Positions 48,835-58,172 of a stretch of 64,000 nucleotides of DNA are shown here, in pieces; the first letter of the stretch is position 1, and every line of letters starts with the position of its first letter. Below the pieces are notes generated by a model. That model was given only the letters and a program-made list of their open reading frames with translations. It made no database searches and was not told the origin of the DNA. Made by a program: the position numbers and the translations under genes. This stretch comes from Bradyrhizobium guangzhouense (GTDB lineage: Bacteria > Pseudomonadota > Alphaproteobacteria > Rhizobiales > Xanthobacteraceae). The DNA lies in contig NZ_CP030053.1 of the NCBI RefSeq assembly GCF_004114955.1, positions 3,844,001 to 3,908,000 of the forward strand. Reading direction: 5' to 3'.

Positions 48835-50439
48835 TCACATCCTGAACAGGCCGAATGTCGTCGGCTCGATCGGTGCGTTCGACGCCGCCGACAGGCCGAG
48901 GCCGAGCACGAGCCGTGTGTCGGCCGGATCGATCACGCCGTCGTCCCAAAGACGCGCAGTCGCGTAATACGGATGGCCCTGGCTCTCATACTGATCGCGG
49001 ATCGGCTTGCGGAACTTATCTTCCTCCTCCTTCGACCAGCTGTCGCCCTTCGCCTCGATGTTATCGCGGCGGACCTGGCTCAACACCATCGAAGCCTGCT
49101 CACCGCCCATCACCGAGATGCGCGCATTCGGCCACATCCAGAGGAAGCGCGGCGAATAGGCGCGGCCGCACATGCCGTAATTGCCGGCGCCGTAGGAGCC
49201 GCCGATCACGACGGTAAACTTTGGCACCGACGCTGTCGCCACCGCCGTCACCAGCTTGGCGCCGTCGCGCGCGATGCCGCCGGCCTCGTATTTCTTCCCG
49301 ACCATGAAGCCGGTGATGTTCTGCAGGAAAACCAGCGGAATGCCGCGCTGGCAGCACAGCTCGATGAAATGCGCTCCCTTCAGCGAGCTCTCGCTGAACA
49401 GGATGCCGTTGTTGGCGATGATGCCGACCGGAAAGCCCCAGATGTGGGCGAAGCCGCACACCAGGGTCGTGCCATAAAGCTTCTTGAACTCGTCGAATTC
49501 GGAGCCGTCCACGACGCGCGCGATGATGTCGCGCACGTCGAACGGCTTTCTGCCGTCAACCGGCACCACGCCATAGATCTCCTCCGCCGCAAACAGCGGA
49601 TCGCGCGGCCTGTGCATGTTGAGGTTCGGCCGCGCTGACGGCTTGAGCGTGCCGACGATGCGCCGGGCGATGCCGATCGCATGCGCATCGTTCTGGGCGT
49701 AGTGGTCGGTCACGCCGGATTGGCGCGAATGCACGTCGGCACCGCCGAGCTCCTCGGCGCTCACGACCTCGCCGGTTGCGGCCCTCACCAGCGGCGGGCC
49801 GCCGAGAAAGATGGTGCCCTGATTGCGCACGATGATGCTCTCGTCCGACATCGCAGGCACATAGGCGCCACCGGCGGTGCAGGAGCCCATGACGATGGCG
49901 ATCTGCGGGATGCCCTGTGAGGACATCTGCGCCTGGTTGTAGAAGATGCGGCCGAAATGCCGCTCGTCCGGAAAAATCTCGTCCTGCAGCGGCAGGAAGG
50001 CGCCGCCGGAATCCACCATGTAGACGCAGGGAAGGTTGTTCTGCCGCGCGATGTCCTGCGCGCGCAGATGCTTCTTCACCGTCATCGGATAATAAGTGCC
50101 GCCCTTGATGGTGGCGTCGTTGGCGACAACAACGCATTCGCGGCCCGAGATCCGCCCCACGCCGGTGACGATGCTCGCCGAATGCACGTCACCGCCATAG
50201 AGGCCGTGGGCCGCGAGCGGCGACAGCTCCAGGAACGAGGTGCCGGGATCGACCAGCAGATCGACGCGCTCGCGCGCCAGCATCTTGCCGCGCGCGGTGT
50301 GGCGGTTGCGCGAGGACTCGCCGCCGCCGCCGGCGACCTGGGCGAGCTTTTCACGCAAATCTGCGACGAGGCCGCGCATGGCGTCCGCATTGCGCGCAAA
50401 ATCGGATGACGATGGGTCGATGCTGGAATGAAGCGGCAT
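48835..50439 (-). CDS. mccB: methylcrotonyl-CoA carboxylase, carboxyltransferase subunit
   Basis: Protein of 534 residues of the acyl-CoA carboxyltransferase family. Two crotonase-like halves: N half with [20 protein letters not shown] and [21 protein letters not shown] half with [38 protein letters not shown] and [20 protein letters not shown]. These blocks match MccB rather than PccB. It transfers CO2 from biotin to 3-methylcrotonyl-CoA. Position between ivd and mccA supports this. Confidence 0.93.
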   Translation of the reverse strand: MPLHSSIDPSSSDFARNADAMRGLVADLREKLAQVAGGGGESSRNRHTARGKMLARERVDLLVDPGTSFLELSPLAAHGLYGGDVHSASIVTGVGRISGRECVVVANDATIKGGTYYPMTVKKHLRAQDIARQNNLPCVYMVDSGGAFLPLQDEIFPDERHFGRIFYNQAQMSSQGIPQIAIVMGSCTAGGAYVPAMSDESIIVRNQGTIFLGGPPLVRAATGEVVSAEELGGADVHSRQSGVTDHYAQNDAHAIGIARRIVGTLKPSARPNLNMHRPRDPLFAAEEIYGVVPVDGRKPFDVRDIIARVVDGSEFDEFKKLYGTTLVCGFAHIWGFPVGIIANNGILFSESSLKGAHFIELCCQRGIPLVFLQNITGFMVGKKYEAGGIARDGAKLVTAVATASVPKFTVVIGGSYGAGNYGMCGRAYSPRFLWMWPNARISVMGGEQASMVLSQVRRDNIEAKGDSWSKEEEDKFRKPIRDQYESQGHPYYATARLWDDGVIDPADTRLVLGLGLSAASNAPIEPTTFGLFRM

Positions 50440-50473
50440 GAGGTCCCGCGTTTCTGATCACGTGGTGGAGAGT

Positions 50474-51646
50474 TTAGGCGGTTTCCGACATCAGCTCACG
50501 GCCGATCAGCATGCGGCGCACCTCGGACGTGCCCGCGCCGATCTCGTAGAGCTTGGCGTCGCGCCAGAGCCGGCCGACCGGAAATTCGGATGTGTAGCCG
50601 ACGCCGCCCAGCGCCTGGATCGCCTCGCCCGCCATCCACGTCGCCTTCTCCGCGGAATGCAGGATTGCGGCCGCCGCGTCCTTGCGCAGGCTGCGGGCGT
50701 GGTCGGCGCGGTCGCAGGCCTTGCCCACGGCGTAGACATAAGCGCGGGTGGCCTGCCATGTGGCATACATGTCGGCGAGCTTGCCCTGCATCAGCTGGAA
50801 ATCGCCGATCGGCTGGCCGAACTGCTTGCGCTCGTGCATGTAGGGCACCACCGCGTCCATGCAGGCCGCCATGATCCCGAGTGGTCCGCCCGATAGCACC
50901 GCGCGCTCATAGTCGAGGCCCGACATCAGCACCTTGACGCCCTCGCCCACCTTACCCATCACGTTCTCCTCGGGCACCTCGCATTCATCGAAGAACAGCG
51001 GATAGGTGTTGGAGCCGCGCATGCCGAGCTTGTCCAGGTGCTGGCCGTGGGTGAAGCCCTTGAAGCCCTTCTCGATCAGGAATGCGGTCATGCCGCGCGG
51101 GCCGGCCTCCGGATCGGTCTTGGCGTAGACCACCAGCACGTCGGCATCGCCGCCATTGGTGATCCACATCTTCGAGCCGTTGAGCAAATAACGATCGCCG
51201 CGCTTGTCGGCGCGCAGCTTCATCGAGACCACGTCCGAGCCGGCGCCCGGCTCCGACATCGCGAGCGCGCCGACATACTCGCCCGATATCAGCTTTGGCA
51301 GGTAACGCTGGCGCTGCGCGTCATTGCCGTTGCGGCGGATCTGGTTGACGCAGAGGTTGGAGTGAGCCCCGTAGGACAGGCCCACGGCCGCGGAGCCGCG
51401 CGAGATCTCCTCCATGGCGACGATATGGGCGAGATAGCCCATGTTGGAGCCGCCATATTGTTCCGGCGCGGTCATGCCGAGCAGGCCGAGGTCGCCGAGC
51501 CGCTTCCAGAGGTCCGCGGGGAACAGATTGGCCTTCTCGATCTCGGCGGCGCGCGGGGCGATCTCCGCCTCCACGAAGGCGCGCAGCGTGTCGCGCAGCA
51601 TGCCGATGTCTTCGCCCAGATCGAAGTCGATGCTCGGGATGTTCAA
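50474..51646 (-). CDS. ivd: isovaleryl-CoA dehydrogenase
   Basis: Acyl-CoA dehydrogenase of 390 residues, the first enzyme of this leucine branch. FAD-site block [38 protein letters not shown], and C-terminal [20 protein letters not shown] with [34 protein letters not shown] block with a catalytic-region Glu is typical of IVD. I use the TTG start at 51646 because GGAGGAATC stands immediately upstream; the product then begins [20 protein letters not shown]. The longer frame to 51733 lacks a ribosome site. It is first in the operon. Confidence 0.92.
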   Translation of the reverse strand: MNIPSIDFDLGEDIGMLRDTLRAFVEAEIAPRAAEIEKANLFPADLWKRLGDLGLLGMTAPEQYGGSNMGYLAHIVAMEEISRGSAAVGLSYGAHSNLCVNQIRRNGNDAQRQRYLPKLISGEYVGALAMSEPGAGSDVVSMKLRADKRGDRYLLNGSKMWITNGGDADVLVVYAKTDPEAGPRGMTAFLIEKGFKGFTHGQHLDKLGMRGSNTYPLFFDECEVPEENVMGKVGEGVKVLMSGLDYERAVLSGGPLGIMAACMDAVVPYMHERKQFGQPIGDFQLMQGKLADMYATWQATRAYVYAVGKACDRADHARSLRKDAAAAILHSAEKATWMAGEAIQALGGVGYTSEFPVGRLWRDAKLYEIGAGTSEVRRMLIGRELMSETA

Positions 51647-51649
51647 GGC

Positions 51650-51658
51650 GATTCCTCC
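51650..51658 (-). promoter_or_regulatory. ribosome binding site deciding the ivd TTG start
   Basis: On the minus strand GGAGGAATC precedes the TTG at 51646 with normal spacing. No other in-frame candidate upstream has a comparable site, so this decides the start. Confidence 0.8.
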
Positions 51659-51663
51659 AAGGA

Positions 51664-51680
51664 TTCTTGCAAAGTTCTTG
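51664..51680. promoter_or_regulatory. candidate AraC-type operator (direct repeat)
   Basis: TTCTTG occurs twice, at 51664-51669 and 51675-51680, exactly 11 bp apart, in the 127-bp spacer between ivd and the divergent AraC-family gene. One helical turn is a usual spacing for AraC-family half-sites. Sequence-only suggestion. Confidence 0.3.
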
Positions 51681-51773
51681 TCGGGTCCGAACCTACCCCC
51701 GCCCGGGCGTTCCGGCGGTCGAAAAGGTTGCATTTTCCGCCAAGTTTGGCGAGGATTTTCAGGGGGATTTCCG

Positions 51774-52802
51774 ATGCCGTTCCAAGCCGCAACAAGCTCG
51801 CCCCGCCGTGCCGTGACCCCCGCCGCCTTCGTCCGCGGCGTGATCGCGGCCTATGTCCGCTATGGGCGGGATCCGGCCGAGGCGCTCGCCAGGGGCCAGG
51901 TCCTCTCCGATCTCGTCCGGTCGGCCGACGGGCGGATCACGGCGGCCCAGTTCGAGGCGCTGGCCGGCCACGCCATGCGCGAGCTCGACGACGAGGCACT
52001 CGGCTGGTTCTCGCGCCGCCTGCCCTGGGGCACCTATGGCATGCTGTGCCGTGCCTCGATCACCGCGCCCAATCTCGAGGTCGCGCTGAAGCGCTGGTGC
52101 CGGCATCATCGTCTGCTGACCGAGGACGTGCTGTTCGAGCTTGCGGTCAGCGGCGAGACCGCGACCATCTCCATTCGCGAGCAGCGCGATCTCGGCGACT
52201 GCCGCGAATTCTGCCTCGTCACCCTGCTCCGCTACGTGCTCGGCTTCTCCTGCTGGGCGGTGGATTCCGCGATCGCGCTGCGCGCGGCGGAATTCCCTTA
52301 TGCGGAGCCCGTGCACGTCTCGGTCTATCCGACCATCTTCTGCAAGCACACCCGCTTCGATGCGGAGGCGGCACGCATCGTCTTCGACAAGCATTATCTC
52401 TCGCTGCCTCTGACGCGCAACGGCGCCGATCTCGACGGCATGCTCAAGGGCGCGCTGCGATTGACCGTGCTGCCTTATCGCCGCGATCGCCTGCTGGTCG
52501 AGCGTATCAGGCGCGTGCTGCGCGAGGCGCGCGGACGCATTCTCGGCGCTGAGGACGTCGCGAGCGAACTCGCGCTCTCCACCCGCACCATGCACCGCCG
52601 CCTGCGCCAGGAAGCAACTTCCCTGCGCGATCTGAAGGAAGAAGCAAAGCTCGAGCTCGCCAAGCAGGAGCTGATGCGCGGCCGCACTCCGATCAAGCGC
52701 ATCGCGGAGATCGCCGGCTTCCGCAATGAGAAAAGCTTCTCCCGGGCTTTCCGCTCGTGGACCGGCGCCAGCCCGCGCGAATTTCGCGCCCGCTATCGCT
52801 GA
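51774..52802 (+). CDS. AraC family transcriptional regulator (Arabinose_bd/OruR type)
   Basis: Regulator of 342 residues. The N-terminal part (about 20-210) is the Arabinose-binding/ARID-like sensor with the [20 protein letters not shown] block; the C-terminal AraC double HTH spans about 235-340 ([20 protein letters not shown] and [20 protein letters not shown]). The ATG at 51774 follows AGGGGGA; the frame is open upstream as shadow of ivd. Divergent to the leucine-degradation operon and so its likely regulator, in place of the MerR-type LiuR found elsewhere. Confidence 0.9.
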   Translation: MPFQAATSSPRRAVTPAAFVRGVIAAYVRYGRDPAEALARGQVLSDLVRSADGRITAAQFEALAGHAMRELDDEALGWFSRRLPWGTYGMLCRASITAPNLEVALKRWCRHHRLLTEDVLFELAVSGETATISIREQRDLGDCREFCLVTLLRYVLGFSCWAVDSAIALRAAEFPYAEPVHVSVYPTIFCKHTRFDAEAARIVFDKHYLSLPLTRNGADLDGMLKGALRLTVLPYRRDRLLVERIRRVLREARGRILGAEDVASELALSTRTMHRRLRQEATSLRDLKEEAKLELAKQELMRGRTPIKRIAEIAGFRNEKSFSRAFRSWTGASPREFRARYR

Positions 52803-52833
52803 AGAGCGCGGCCGCCGTCGTCTTGCGCGGCCC

Positions 52834-53325
52834 CTATCCTGTCGATGCGGCGGCGATCTCCTGCACCGGCAGCGGCACGTCCTTCGCCACGCCCAGCACC
52901 GGAAAGCTGCGGACATTCTTCACGTTTGGCATGGCGGCGAAATGCAGCAGCTGCTGGCGCATGCTCTCGACGCTCGGCGCCACGCATTTGAGCAGATAAT
53001 CGGTGTCGCCCGAAATGCGCCAGCACTGCTGGATGCGCGGGATCGCCGAGATCGAGCCCTCGAAGGCCTCGAGCACCGGCTGCGCCTGGCTGCCGAGCTG
53101 GATCGAGACGAACGACACCACCTCATAGCCGAGCAGCCGCTCGTCGATGACGGCACGCACGGCGCGGATCACGCCGCGGCTGAACAACGATTTGAGCCGG
53201 CGCAGGCAGTTCGGCGCAGACACGCCGACGCGCAGCGCCAGCTCGTTGTTACGGACACGCCCGTCCTGCTGCAATTCGGAGAGTATCTTCAGGTCGACGC
53301 CGTCGAGCTGGTCACGCCCGGCCAT
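52834..53325 (-). CDS. Lrp/AsnC family transcriptional regulator
   Basis: Protein of 163 residues. N-terminal winged HTH (LDGVDLKILSELQQDGRVRN, SAPNCLRRLKSLFSRGVI) followed by the RAM ligand-binding domain (VSIQLGSQAQPVLEAFEGSI, CWRISGDTDYLLKCVAPSVE). Members sense amino acids. It lies just beyond the AraC gene, tail to tail, so it is not clearly tied to the leucine operon; its own target is not evident from sequence. Confidence 0.92.
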   Translation of the reverse strand: MAGRDQLDGVDLKILSELQQDGRVRNNELALRVGVSAPNCLRRLKSLFSRGVIRAVRAVIDERLLGYEVVSFVSIQLGSQAQPVLEAFEGSISAIPRIQQCWRISGDTDYLLKCVAPSVESMRQQLLHFAAMPNVKNVRSFPVLGVAKDVPLPVQEIAAASTG

Positions 53326-53414
53326 CCCTTAACCTCGTCATGGTCCCGTCATCCGGGCGAGCGAAGCACGGGGTGGGCGCAGTGCCAAGGCCGGTCCAGT
53401 CGGACGGCCGGCCC

Positions 53415-53720
53415 TCAATGCGTCCAGGGCTCGCCGCGGCGGAAGGAGAAATTGTCGGCGTAGGCAATCTGGCGGTGCAGCGATTCCTTGGGCTCGATCA
53501 CCTGGTAGGCGATGCCCTTGCGCTCGCAATAGGCGACCGCTTCGTCCTTGGTGTGGAAGCGCAGCGTGATCTGCTGCTTCATATCGCCGGACGAGGTCCA
53601 GCCCATCAGCGGCTCGACCGAACGGGGCTGCTCCGGCTCGTAATCGAGCTGCCATTCCTTGGTCTTCGACCGGCCGGATTGCATCGCGTTCTTGGCGGGC
53701 TTGAAAATGCGTGCGGTCAT
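53415..53720 (-). CDS. NADH dehydrogenase (complex I) accessory subunit, NDUFS4-like
   Basis: Protein of 101 residues of the 'ETC complex I subunit conserved region' family, the bacterial counterpart of mitochondrial NDUFS4 (18 kDa). Typical blocks: ARIFKPAKNAMQSGRSKTKE, WQLDYEPEQPRSVEPLMGWT, LRFHTKDEAVAYCERKGIAY, and a C-terminal YADNFSFRRGEPWTH. Alphaproteobacteria carry it away from the nuo operon, as here. Confidence 0.93.
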   Translation of the reverse strand: MTARIFKPAKNAMQSGRSKTKEWQLDYEPEQPRSVEPLMGWTSSGDMKQQITLRFHTKDEAVAYCERKGIAYQVIEPKESLHRQIAYADNFSFRRGEPWTH

Positions 53721-53991
53721 TGGCGGTCCGGCCTCTCGGTCTTTTCGTTCGATTTTCGTGCGTCACGGTAGCGATTGGTGGAAACCGCGGGCATAGTATA
53801 GAGACACCTTTCGGGAACTGATCGGTGATTCCGGCCCTCCCGGGTCCCTCGCCGACGGGTATAGTCATTATGCTGCACTGTGACAATTGCGTACCCGCCT
53901 TCCGCCCGGAAATCCCGCCGGACGGCCAAACCCTGCCAAGTTTTGCCTCGCCGCCTTCAGCGTAACCGTCCCCTTCGAGAGCTTCCGTCGC

Positions 53992-55170
53992 ATGGCCTTC
54001 CTGAACATCAACGCCACGCTTCCCGACAAGGGCCGTGACCTCAGGCTCGACCTGTTTCGCGGTATCGCGAACTGGGCGATCTTCCTCGATCACATCCCCG
54101 ACAACGTCGTGAACTGGATCACGACGCGCAATTACGGATTCTCGGACGCCGCAGACCTGTTCGTCTTCATCTCCGGCTACACGGCTTCGTTCGTCTACGC
54201 CCGCATGATGCTGGAGCGCGGCTTCATCGTCGGCGCCACAAGGCTGACCAAGCGGGTCTGGCAGCTCTATGTCGCCCACATCATCCTGTTCGTGATCTAC
54301 ATCGCCTCGATCAGCTATCTGGCGCTGCGCTTCGGCGACTCCGAGATGATCAACGAGTTCAACGTCGCAGGCCTCGTCGACAACGCCACCGAGACCTTGC
54401 GCCAGGGCCTGTTCCTCCGCTTCAAGCCGCTCAATCTCGACGTGCTGCCGCTCTACATCGTGCTGATGGGACTGTTTCCGCCGGTGCTGTGGTTCATGCT
54501 GCGCAAGCCAGATTTGACGATGGTGCTCTCCATCATCCTGTGGCTGACCGCGCGTCACTTCGGCCTGAACCTCAACGCCTATCCGGCCGGTCAGTGGTAC
54601 TTCAACCCCTATTGCTGGCAGGTGCTGTTCGTGTTCGGCGCCTGGTGCGCGATGGGCGGCGCGCGTCGCTCGGGCTGGCTGATCAATTCGCCGATCACGA
54701 TATGGCTCTGCTTCGGCTATCTCGCCTTCGCGCTGGTCATGACCATGGCCGGCCGTTTCCCGACGCTCGGCGCCATGTTCCCGGAATGGCTGTTCTCGGC
54801 GTTCAACCCGAATGACAAGACCAACCTTGCGCCCTATCGCTTCATCCACTTCGTCGTGATCGTGATCCTGGTGATCCGCTTCGTGCCGAAGGAATGGCCG
54901 GGGCTGGAGTGGAAGGTCTTCGATCCCGTGATTGTCTGCGGCCAGCAATCGCTCGCGGTGTTCTGCGTCGGCGTGTTCCTGTCCTTCGTCGGCCATTTCG
55001 AGCTGTCGATGAGCTCGGGCTCGCTGTTTGCGCAGCTGTTCGTCTCCATCGCGGGCATCGCGATCATGACGACGGTGGCCTACTACATCTCGTGGTCGAA
55101 GCGGCAGGACAAGCCGCTGAAGCCGCCGCCGGCGAAGCCCGCAGCTCCCCCGGCGGCAAAGGCCGCCTGA
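53992..55170 (+). CDS. opgC: OpgC-type acyltransferase/succinyltransferase membrane protein
   Basis: Membrane protein of 392 residues with ten or so helices. The N-terminal RDLRLDLFRGIANWAIFLDHIPDN carries the conserved Asp/His of the OpgC/acyltransferase 3-like family; GFSDAADLFVFISGYTASFVYARMML and PLYIVLMGLFPPVLW are also typical. OpgC adds succinyl groups to osmoregulated periplasmic glucans, important for host interaction in rhizobia. Start at the ATG 53992; the upstream open frame (from 53887) lacks membrane-protein character. A Pro/Lys/Ala-rich cytoplasmic tail closes it. The 271-bp spacer to the complex I gene holds both promoters. Confidence 0.9.
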   Translation: MAFLNINATLPDKGRDLRLDLFRGIANWAIFLDHIPDNVVNWITTRNYGFSDAADLFVFISGYTASFVYARMMLERGFIVGATRLTKRVWQLYVAHIILFVIYIASISYLALRFGDSEMINEFNVAGLVDNATETLRQGLFLRFKPLNLDVLPLYIVLMGLFPPVLWFMLRKPDLTMVLSIILWLTARHFGLNLNAYPAGQWYFNPYCWQVLFVFGAWCAMGGARRSGWLINSPITIWLCFGYLAFALVMTMAGRFPTLGAMFPEWLFSAFNPNDKTNLAPYRFIHFVVIVILVIRFVPKEWPGLEWKVFDPVIVCGQQSLAVFCVGVFLSFVGHFELSMSSGSLFAQLFVSIAGIAIMTTVAYYISWSKRQDKPLKPPPAKPAAPPAAKAA

Positions 55171-55259
55171 GCCGCCGAACGCCCGCTCGGTCGAGCGAGC
55201 GTCCGTCCTTGATTGCCGTGTCCGGCTTGCCGGGGATCGGATCGACCTGCATCGGATCG

Positions 55260-55298
55260 GGTTGACTTGAGTCAACCAGGAGCCAGGCCGATCGGCCT
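55260..55298. promoter_or_regulatory. two adjacent palindromes upstream of the translational-machinery-type gene
   Basis: GGTTGACT-TG-AGTCAACC (55260-55277) has perfect 8-bp arms, and seven bases later AGGCCGATCGGCCT (55285-55298) is a perfect 14-bp palindrome. Both lie about 75-110 bp before the ATG at 55372. Operator-like; no T run. Confidence 0.5.
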
Positions 55299-55371
55299 AG
55301 TGTTTCCAAGACACGCGCCGCCGCAATTGATGTCGGCGGCCTCCTCTCGGACAAGGCCCAAGGACAAGCAG

Positions 55372-55797
55372 ATGCCCTCTCATTTTCACGCCGTGGTCTG
55401 GATTGATCACTCGCAGGCCCGGATCTTCCATCTTGGCCTGAGCGGCTCCGACGAAGTCACGCTGCATCCGCACTTGGCAACGCGGCACATTCATCACAAG
55501 GCCAACGCGATCGGCAGCGGCCACGCCGCCCCCGACAGGACCTTCCTCGCCGAGGTGACCAAGGCTCTCGCCGACGCCGGGGAAATCCTCATCATCGGTC
55601 CGGCGAATGCGAAGACCGAGCTCGCCAGCCATATTCGCGCCCATGCGCCGGATCTCGCCAAGCGGATCGTCGCGGTGGAAGCGGCCGATCATCCCACCGA
55701 CAACGAGATCGTCGCTTACGCCAAGCGTCACTTCAAACTGCCGCTCCCGCGCGTGCAGACCCCCGGCGCCGCCGCGGGCGAAAGGCATCAGGGCTAA
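55372..55797 (+). CDS. 'translational machinery protein' family (eRF1 domain-3-like)
   Basis: Protein of 141 residues: FHAVVWIDHSQARIFHLGLS at the N-terminus, a His-rich middle (HPHLATRHIHHKANAIGSGH) and LIIGPANAKTELASHIRAHA, followed by IVAVEAADHPTDNEIVAYAK. This pattern matches small rhizobial proteins related to the central domain of eRF1/Pelota and annotated as translational machinery proteins. Function is not demonstrated. The ATG at 55372 follows AAGGA by 6 nt. Two palindromes stand upstream. Confidence 0.78.
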   Translation: MPSHFHAVVWIDHSQARIFHLGLSGSDEVTLHPHLATRHIHHKANAIGSGHAAPDRTFLAEVTKALADAGEILIIGPANAKTELASHIRAHAPDLAKRIVAVEAADHPTDNEIVAYAKRHFKLPLPRVQTPGAAAGERHQG

Positions 55798-55813
55798 GCA
55801 AAGCCCCTCCGGC

Positions 55814-56008
55814 TCAGGCCGCCGCCTCGCCGTCGTATTCGGTGAACTTCTTGTAGATCCAGTCGCGCCCGTCGTGACGACGCCAGACCTTGCCGTAGAC
55901 GAGTTGCCCATTGATTGAGCGGCGCGGCACGATGACGGTCCAGAGATGCCAGATCTCGGTCCAATCAGACCGTTGGCGGGATGTTTTCGTGGTGAGATCG
56001 AAAGCCAT
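55814..56008 (-). CDS. small conserved hypothetical protein (64 aa)
   Basis: Begins MAFDLTTKTSRQRSDWTEIW at the ATG 56008; a longer frame to 56092 is open but unlikely. Rich in Trp, Arg and Tyr (LWTVIVPRRSINGQLVYGKV, WRRHDGRDWIYKKFTEYDGE). It looks like a compact soluble protein; not recognised. Tail-to-tail with the preceding gene. Confidence 0.65.
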   Translation of the reverse strand: MAFDLTTKTSRQRSDWTEIWHLWTVIVPRRSINGQLVYGKVWRRHDGRDWIYKKFTEYDGEAAA

Positions 56009-56752
56009 GACGGATAACTCGCGCGAAACGAAACGCCGCGACGAATGTGATCTCGTGTGAGCCTCTGCCGGGGCGTCGTCGCGTGCCTGCAACGGTTGAT
56101 ACCATCGGTCAAAATGGCCGCAACGACGGTCCGTGCTTAACCTAACCGATCAACCTTACTCGCGGGCGGACAGCCGCGTTGCCGGTTGAAACGCCGGCCC
56201 AACCTTTCTAAGATGCACGCGCGATTTGAGAATGAATGCGCCGTTTCCGAAGAGCGCACGGGGGCTGATTTCAGGCCGATTTTTTTTCAAGCGACTGACT
56301 GCGCGGGTCGACGATCATGAATTTGCAATGTGCCTATTTGCGGCTGGCGATGACTTCGCCGCCCCCGACACCGGTTGCCATACGGCCGCAGGACGGCGCG
56401 CCGAAGGCTGCCAACGACAATCATCCGGTCTGGCCGCTGATCCCGTTTCCGGCGGGCTGGTACGCCGCGGGCTGAGTCCCGAAAAGCGCAACGCCGCGCA
56501 AGCGGAGTATCATCGCTTGGCGGCGTCCGTTAGGCATTGGGCGCTGAAATTCCCAACACCGATATGTCGATCGCGACGCCCAAAGGTTCGATGAAGCTTT
56601 GGTAATTCTGCGCCTGTTACCCCACTTAAATTGCAGCAAAAATCCCTGCAAGGTTGCGCAGAAATAGTGCGCCGCGACGAACGGGCGCCCGCCGGTCACT
56701 GGCGGGCCACCGACGTTGAACGCGTGCATGTCCAGCAGCGAATGGTGCGGCG
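56009..56752. other. 744-bp region without a supported gene
   Basis: Open frames here lack ribosome sites and protein-like composition. The left part carries TTAACCTAACCGA (56137-56149), also found before the gene at 61539. A run of T around 56281 marks A+T-rich DNA. The middle holds a diverged copy of a dispersed repeat (56478-56590). Otherwise I see nothing. Confidence 0.55.
56478..56590 (-). repeat. dispersed repeat, diverged copy A
   Basis: Reverse-oriented relative of 62733-62855. Best-conserved pieces are TGGGCGCTGAAATTCCCA (56538-56555), an AAAGGTTC block and the CCGAAAAGC...CGCCGCG...GGAGTAT string. By eye roughly two thirds of positions agree over about 110 bp. Confidence 0.5.
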
Positions 56753-57043
56753 CTAGTAGCGCGGGTAATAGCCTGGCGCGTACCTTGGATAGCCATATCG
56801 ATGAGGCCGATAGTAGCCATAACCCATCGGAGGGTACTCGGGGATCGGCCTCGCGTAGACGCCGGGCGCCTTGTATGAGTTGGGATAGCAACGGCCGTTA
56901 GAGTAGTTGAAGTCATATCCGTCCGGGCATCCGCCTTCTGGGCTGCCCCGAAATTGGATCTGCTCGATCGGTGGTCCGGCAGGCGGGGGAGCGGCCACGC
57001 CGGGCTGTAGGGCGAAGGCGGCGCCGACGATCGCTGCAAGCAT
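56753..57043 (-). CDS. small secreted Tyr/Pro/Gly-rich protein (96 aa)
   Basis: A short signal (MLAAIVGAAFALQPGVAA) is followed by a cysteine pair region (GGCPDGYDFNYSNGRCYPNS) and a C-terminal Tyr/Pro/Arg/Gly-rich tail (PEYPPMGYGYYRPHRYGYPR). The 'CPxGYxxxxxxGxCYPN' pattern is common in exported rhizobial proteins of unknown role. ATG at 57043. The 315-bp spacer 57044-57358 behind it holds nothing I can support. Confidence 0.72.
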   Translation of the reverse strand: MLAAIVGAAFALQPGVAAPPPAGPPIEQIQFRGSPEGGCPDGYDFNYSNGRCYPNSYKAPGVYARPIPEYPPMGYGYYRPHRYGYPRYAPGYYPRY

Positions 57044-57358
57044 TTCCGTGTCCTCCGTACAACCACCCCAGATCGTTTAAACGCTTGTGGTGAGTAATGG
57101 TCCCTGAACTGAATATTCACCTCCCGTTCACCTCGAAACGAGGTGTCGGTTCGGCGCGCGCATGATGCCGATCCGCGCCATCATCGTTGAGCGACCGCGC
57201 TCGACCACCGGGAGCAAGGCTCATGGCGCACCTCGCAGCCGGCACAGTTTCCTGTTTGAGCAGGCGGACCGTCGTCCCGGCATCGAAACGCGGTGCCGGC
57301 GAGGTCAAATCGTCAATTGATGGTGGACTGGAACGAGGAACAGGCCGCTTGAAGACGT

Positions 57359-57435
57359 TGGTCGGGGCAGCTGGATTCGAACCAACGACCTGCAGTACCC
57401 AAAACTGCCGCGCTACCAGGCTGCGCTATACCCCG
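57359..57435 (-). tRNA. tRNA-Pro (anticodon TGG)
   Basis: On the minus strand: acceptor CGGGGTA/TGCCCCG (one G-U), anticodon stem GCAGT/ACTGC with loop TTTGGGT (anticodon TGG), T arm GTTGG-TTCGAAT-CCAGC, discriminator A and encoded CCA. Standard structure. Confidence 0.96.
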
Positions 57436-57535
57436 AATGTCCGGCGAGCCCCGTCGATACACGCTTCCAGGAGGGCCATCAAGCTTTCCAGCCGCCCGAA
57501 AATCCGCTGGCCGGACCGCAATAGCCCTGCCCGGC

Positions 57536-58021
57536 CTATTTGCTGCCGAACAGGGGATGCCCGACCCGGTCGCCGACGCGGATACCGTATTTCTGGGCTG
57601 TTCCCGCCACCACCTCGAGGACGGCCCGGGCGGGCCCCTTGGACGAGATGATCCTGGTCGAGAGCGGCTCGGTGTTTTCGGCGATCCGCAGGATGCGTCC
57701 GTCGGCGCGAATGAAGATCATGTCGAGCGAGACATAGGTGTTCTTCATCCACATCGACACTTCCTGTTCGGGATTGAAGTCGAACAGCATGCCTTTGCCG
57801 TCAGCCAATTCCTTGCGGTACATCAGCCCGGTCTGCTTCTCCTCGTCCGTGGTCGCCATCTCCACCGAGAACACCTGCACGCCATTCTTGGTGACGATTT
57901 CGAGCGGCTGGAAACTGGCGGCACGAACGGCTGAGCCAGCGAGGGCGAAGCCGACAATGACGAGAGCGGCGGCAAGAAAGCCCCGGGCAACGGACCGGAC
58001 GGCCTTACGATCAAAGCTCAT
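57536..58021 (-). CDS. DUF192 family exported protein
   Basis: Protein of 161 residues. Start at ATG 58021 (MSFDRKAVRSVARGFLAAAL) with a signal/anchor to about residue 35. The DUF192 body shows EEKQTGLMYRKELADGKGML, VSMWMKNTYVSLDMIFIRAD and ARAVLEVVAGTAQKYGIRVG. The family is widespread and of unknown biochemical role. A longer frame upstream to 58141 lacks a start with ribosome site. The tRNA-Pro lies 100 bp downstream on the same strand. Confidence 0.88.
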   Translation of the reverse strand: MSFDRKAVRSVARGFLAAALVIVGFALAGSAVRAASFQPLEIVTKNGVQVFSVEMATTDEEKQTGLMYRKELADGKGMLFDFNPEQEVSMWMKNTYVSLDMIFIRADGRILRIAENTEPLSTRIISSKGPARAVLEVVAGTAQKYGIRVGDRVGHPLFGSK

Positions 58022-58172
58022 GGCAGGAAACTCGGCAGGAAACGCGGGCCCACAATGACTGGCCCGACGGTTACGGGACTGCGACATCCTTACGCGGCCA
58101 CCGCCCCAAAAGCCAGAAGCGCGCGAGGCCACCCTGCGCACTTCCGCCCACCAATACGGAAATTTGAAGCCG

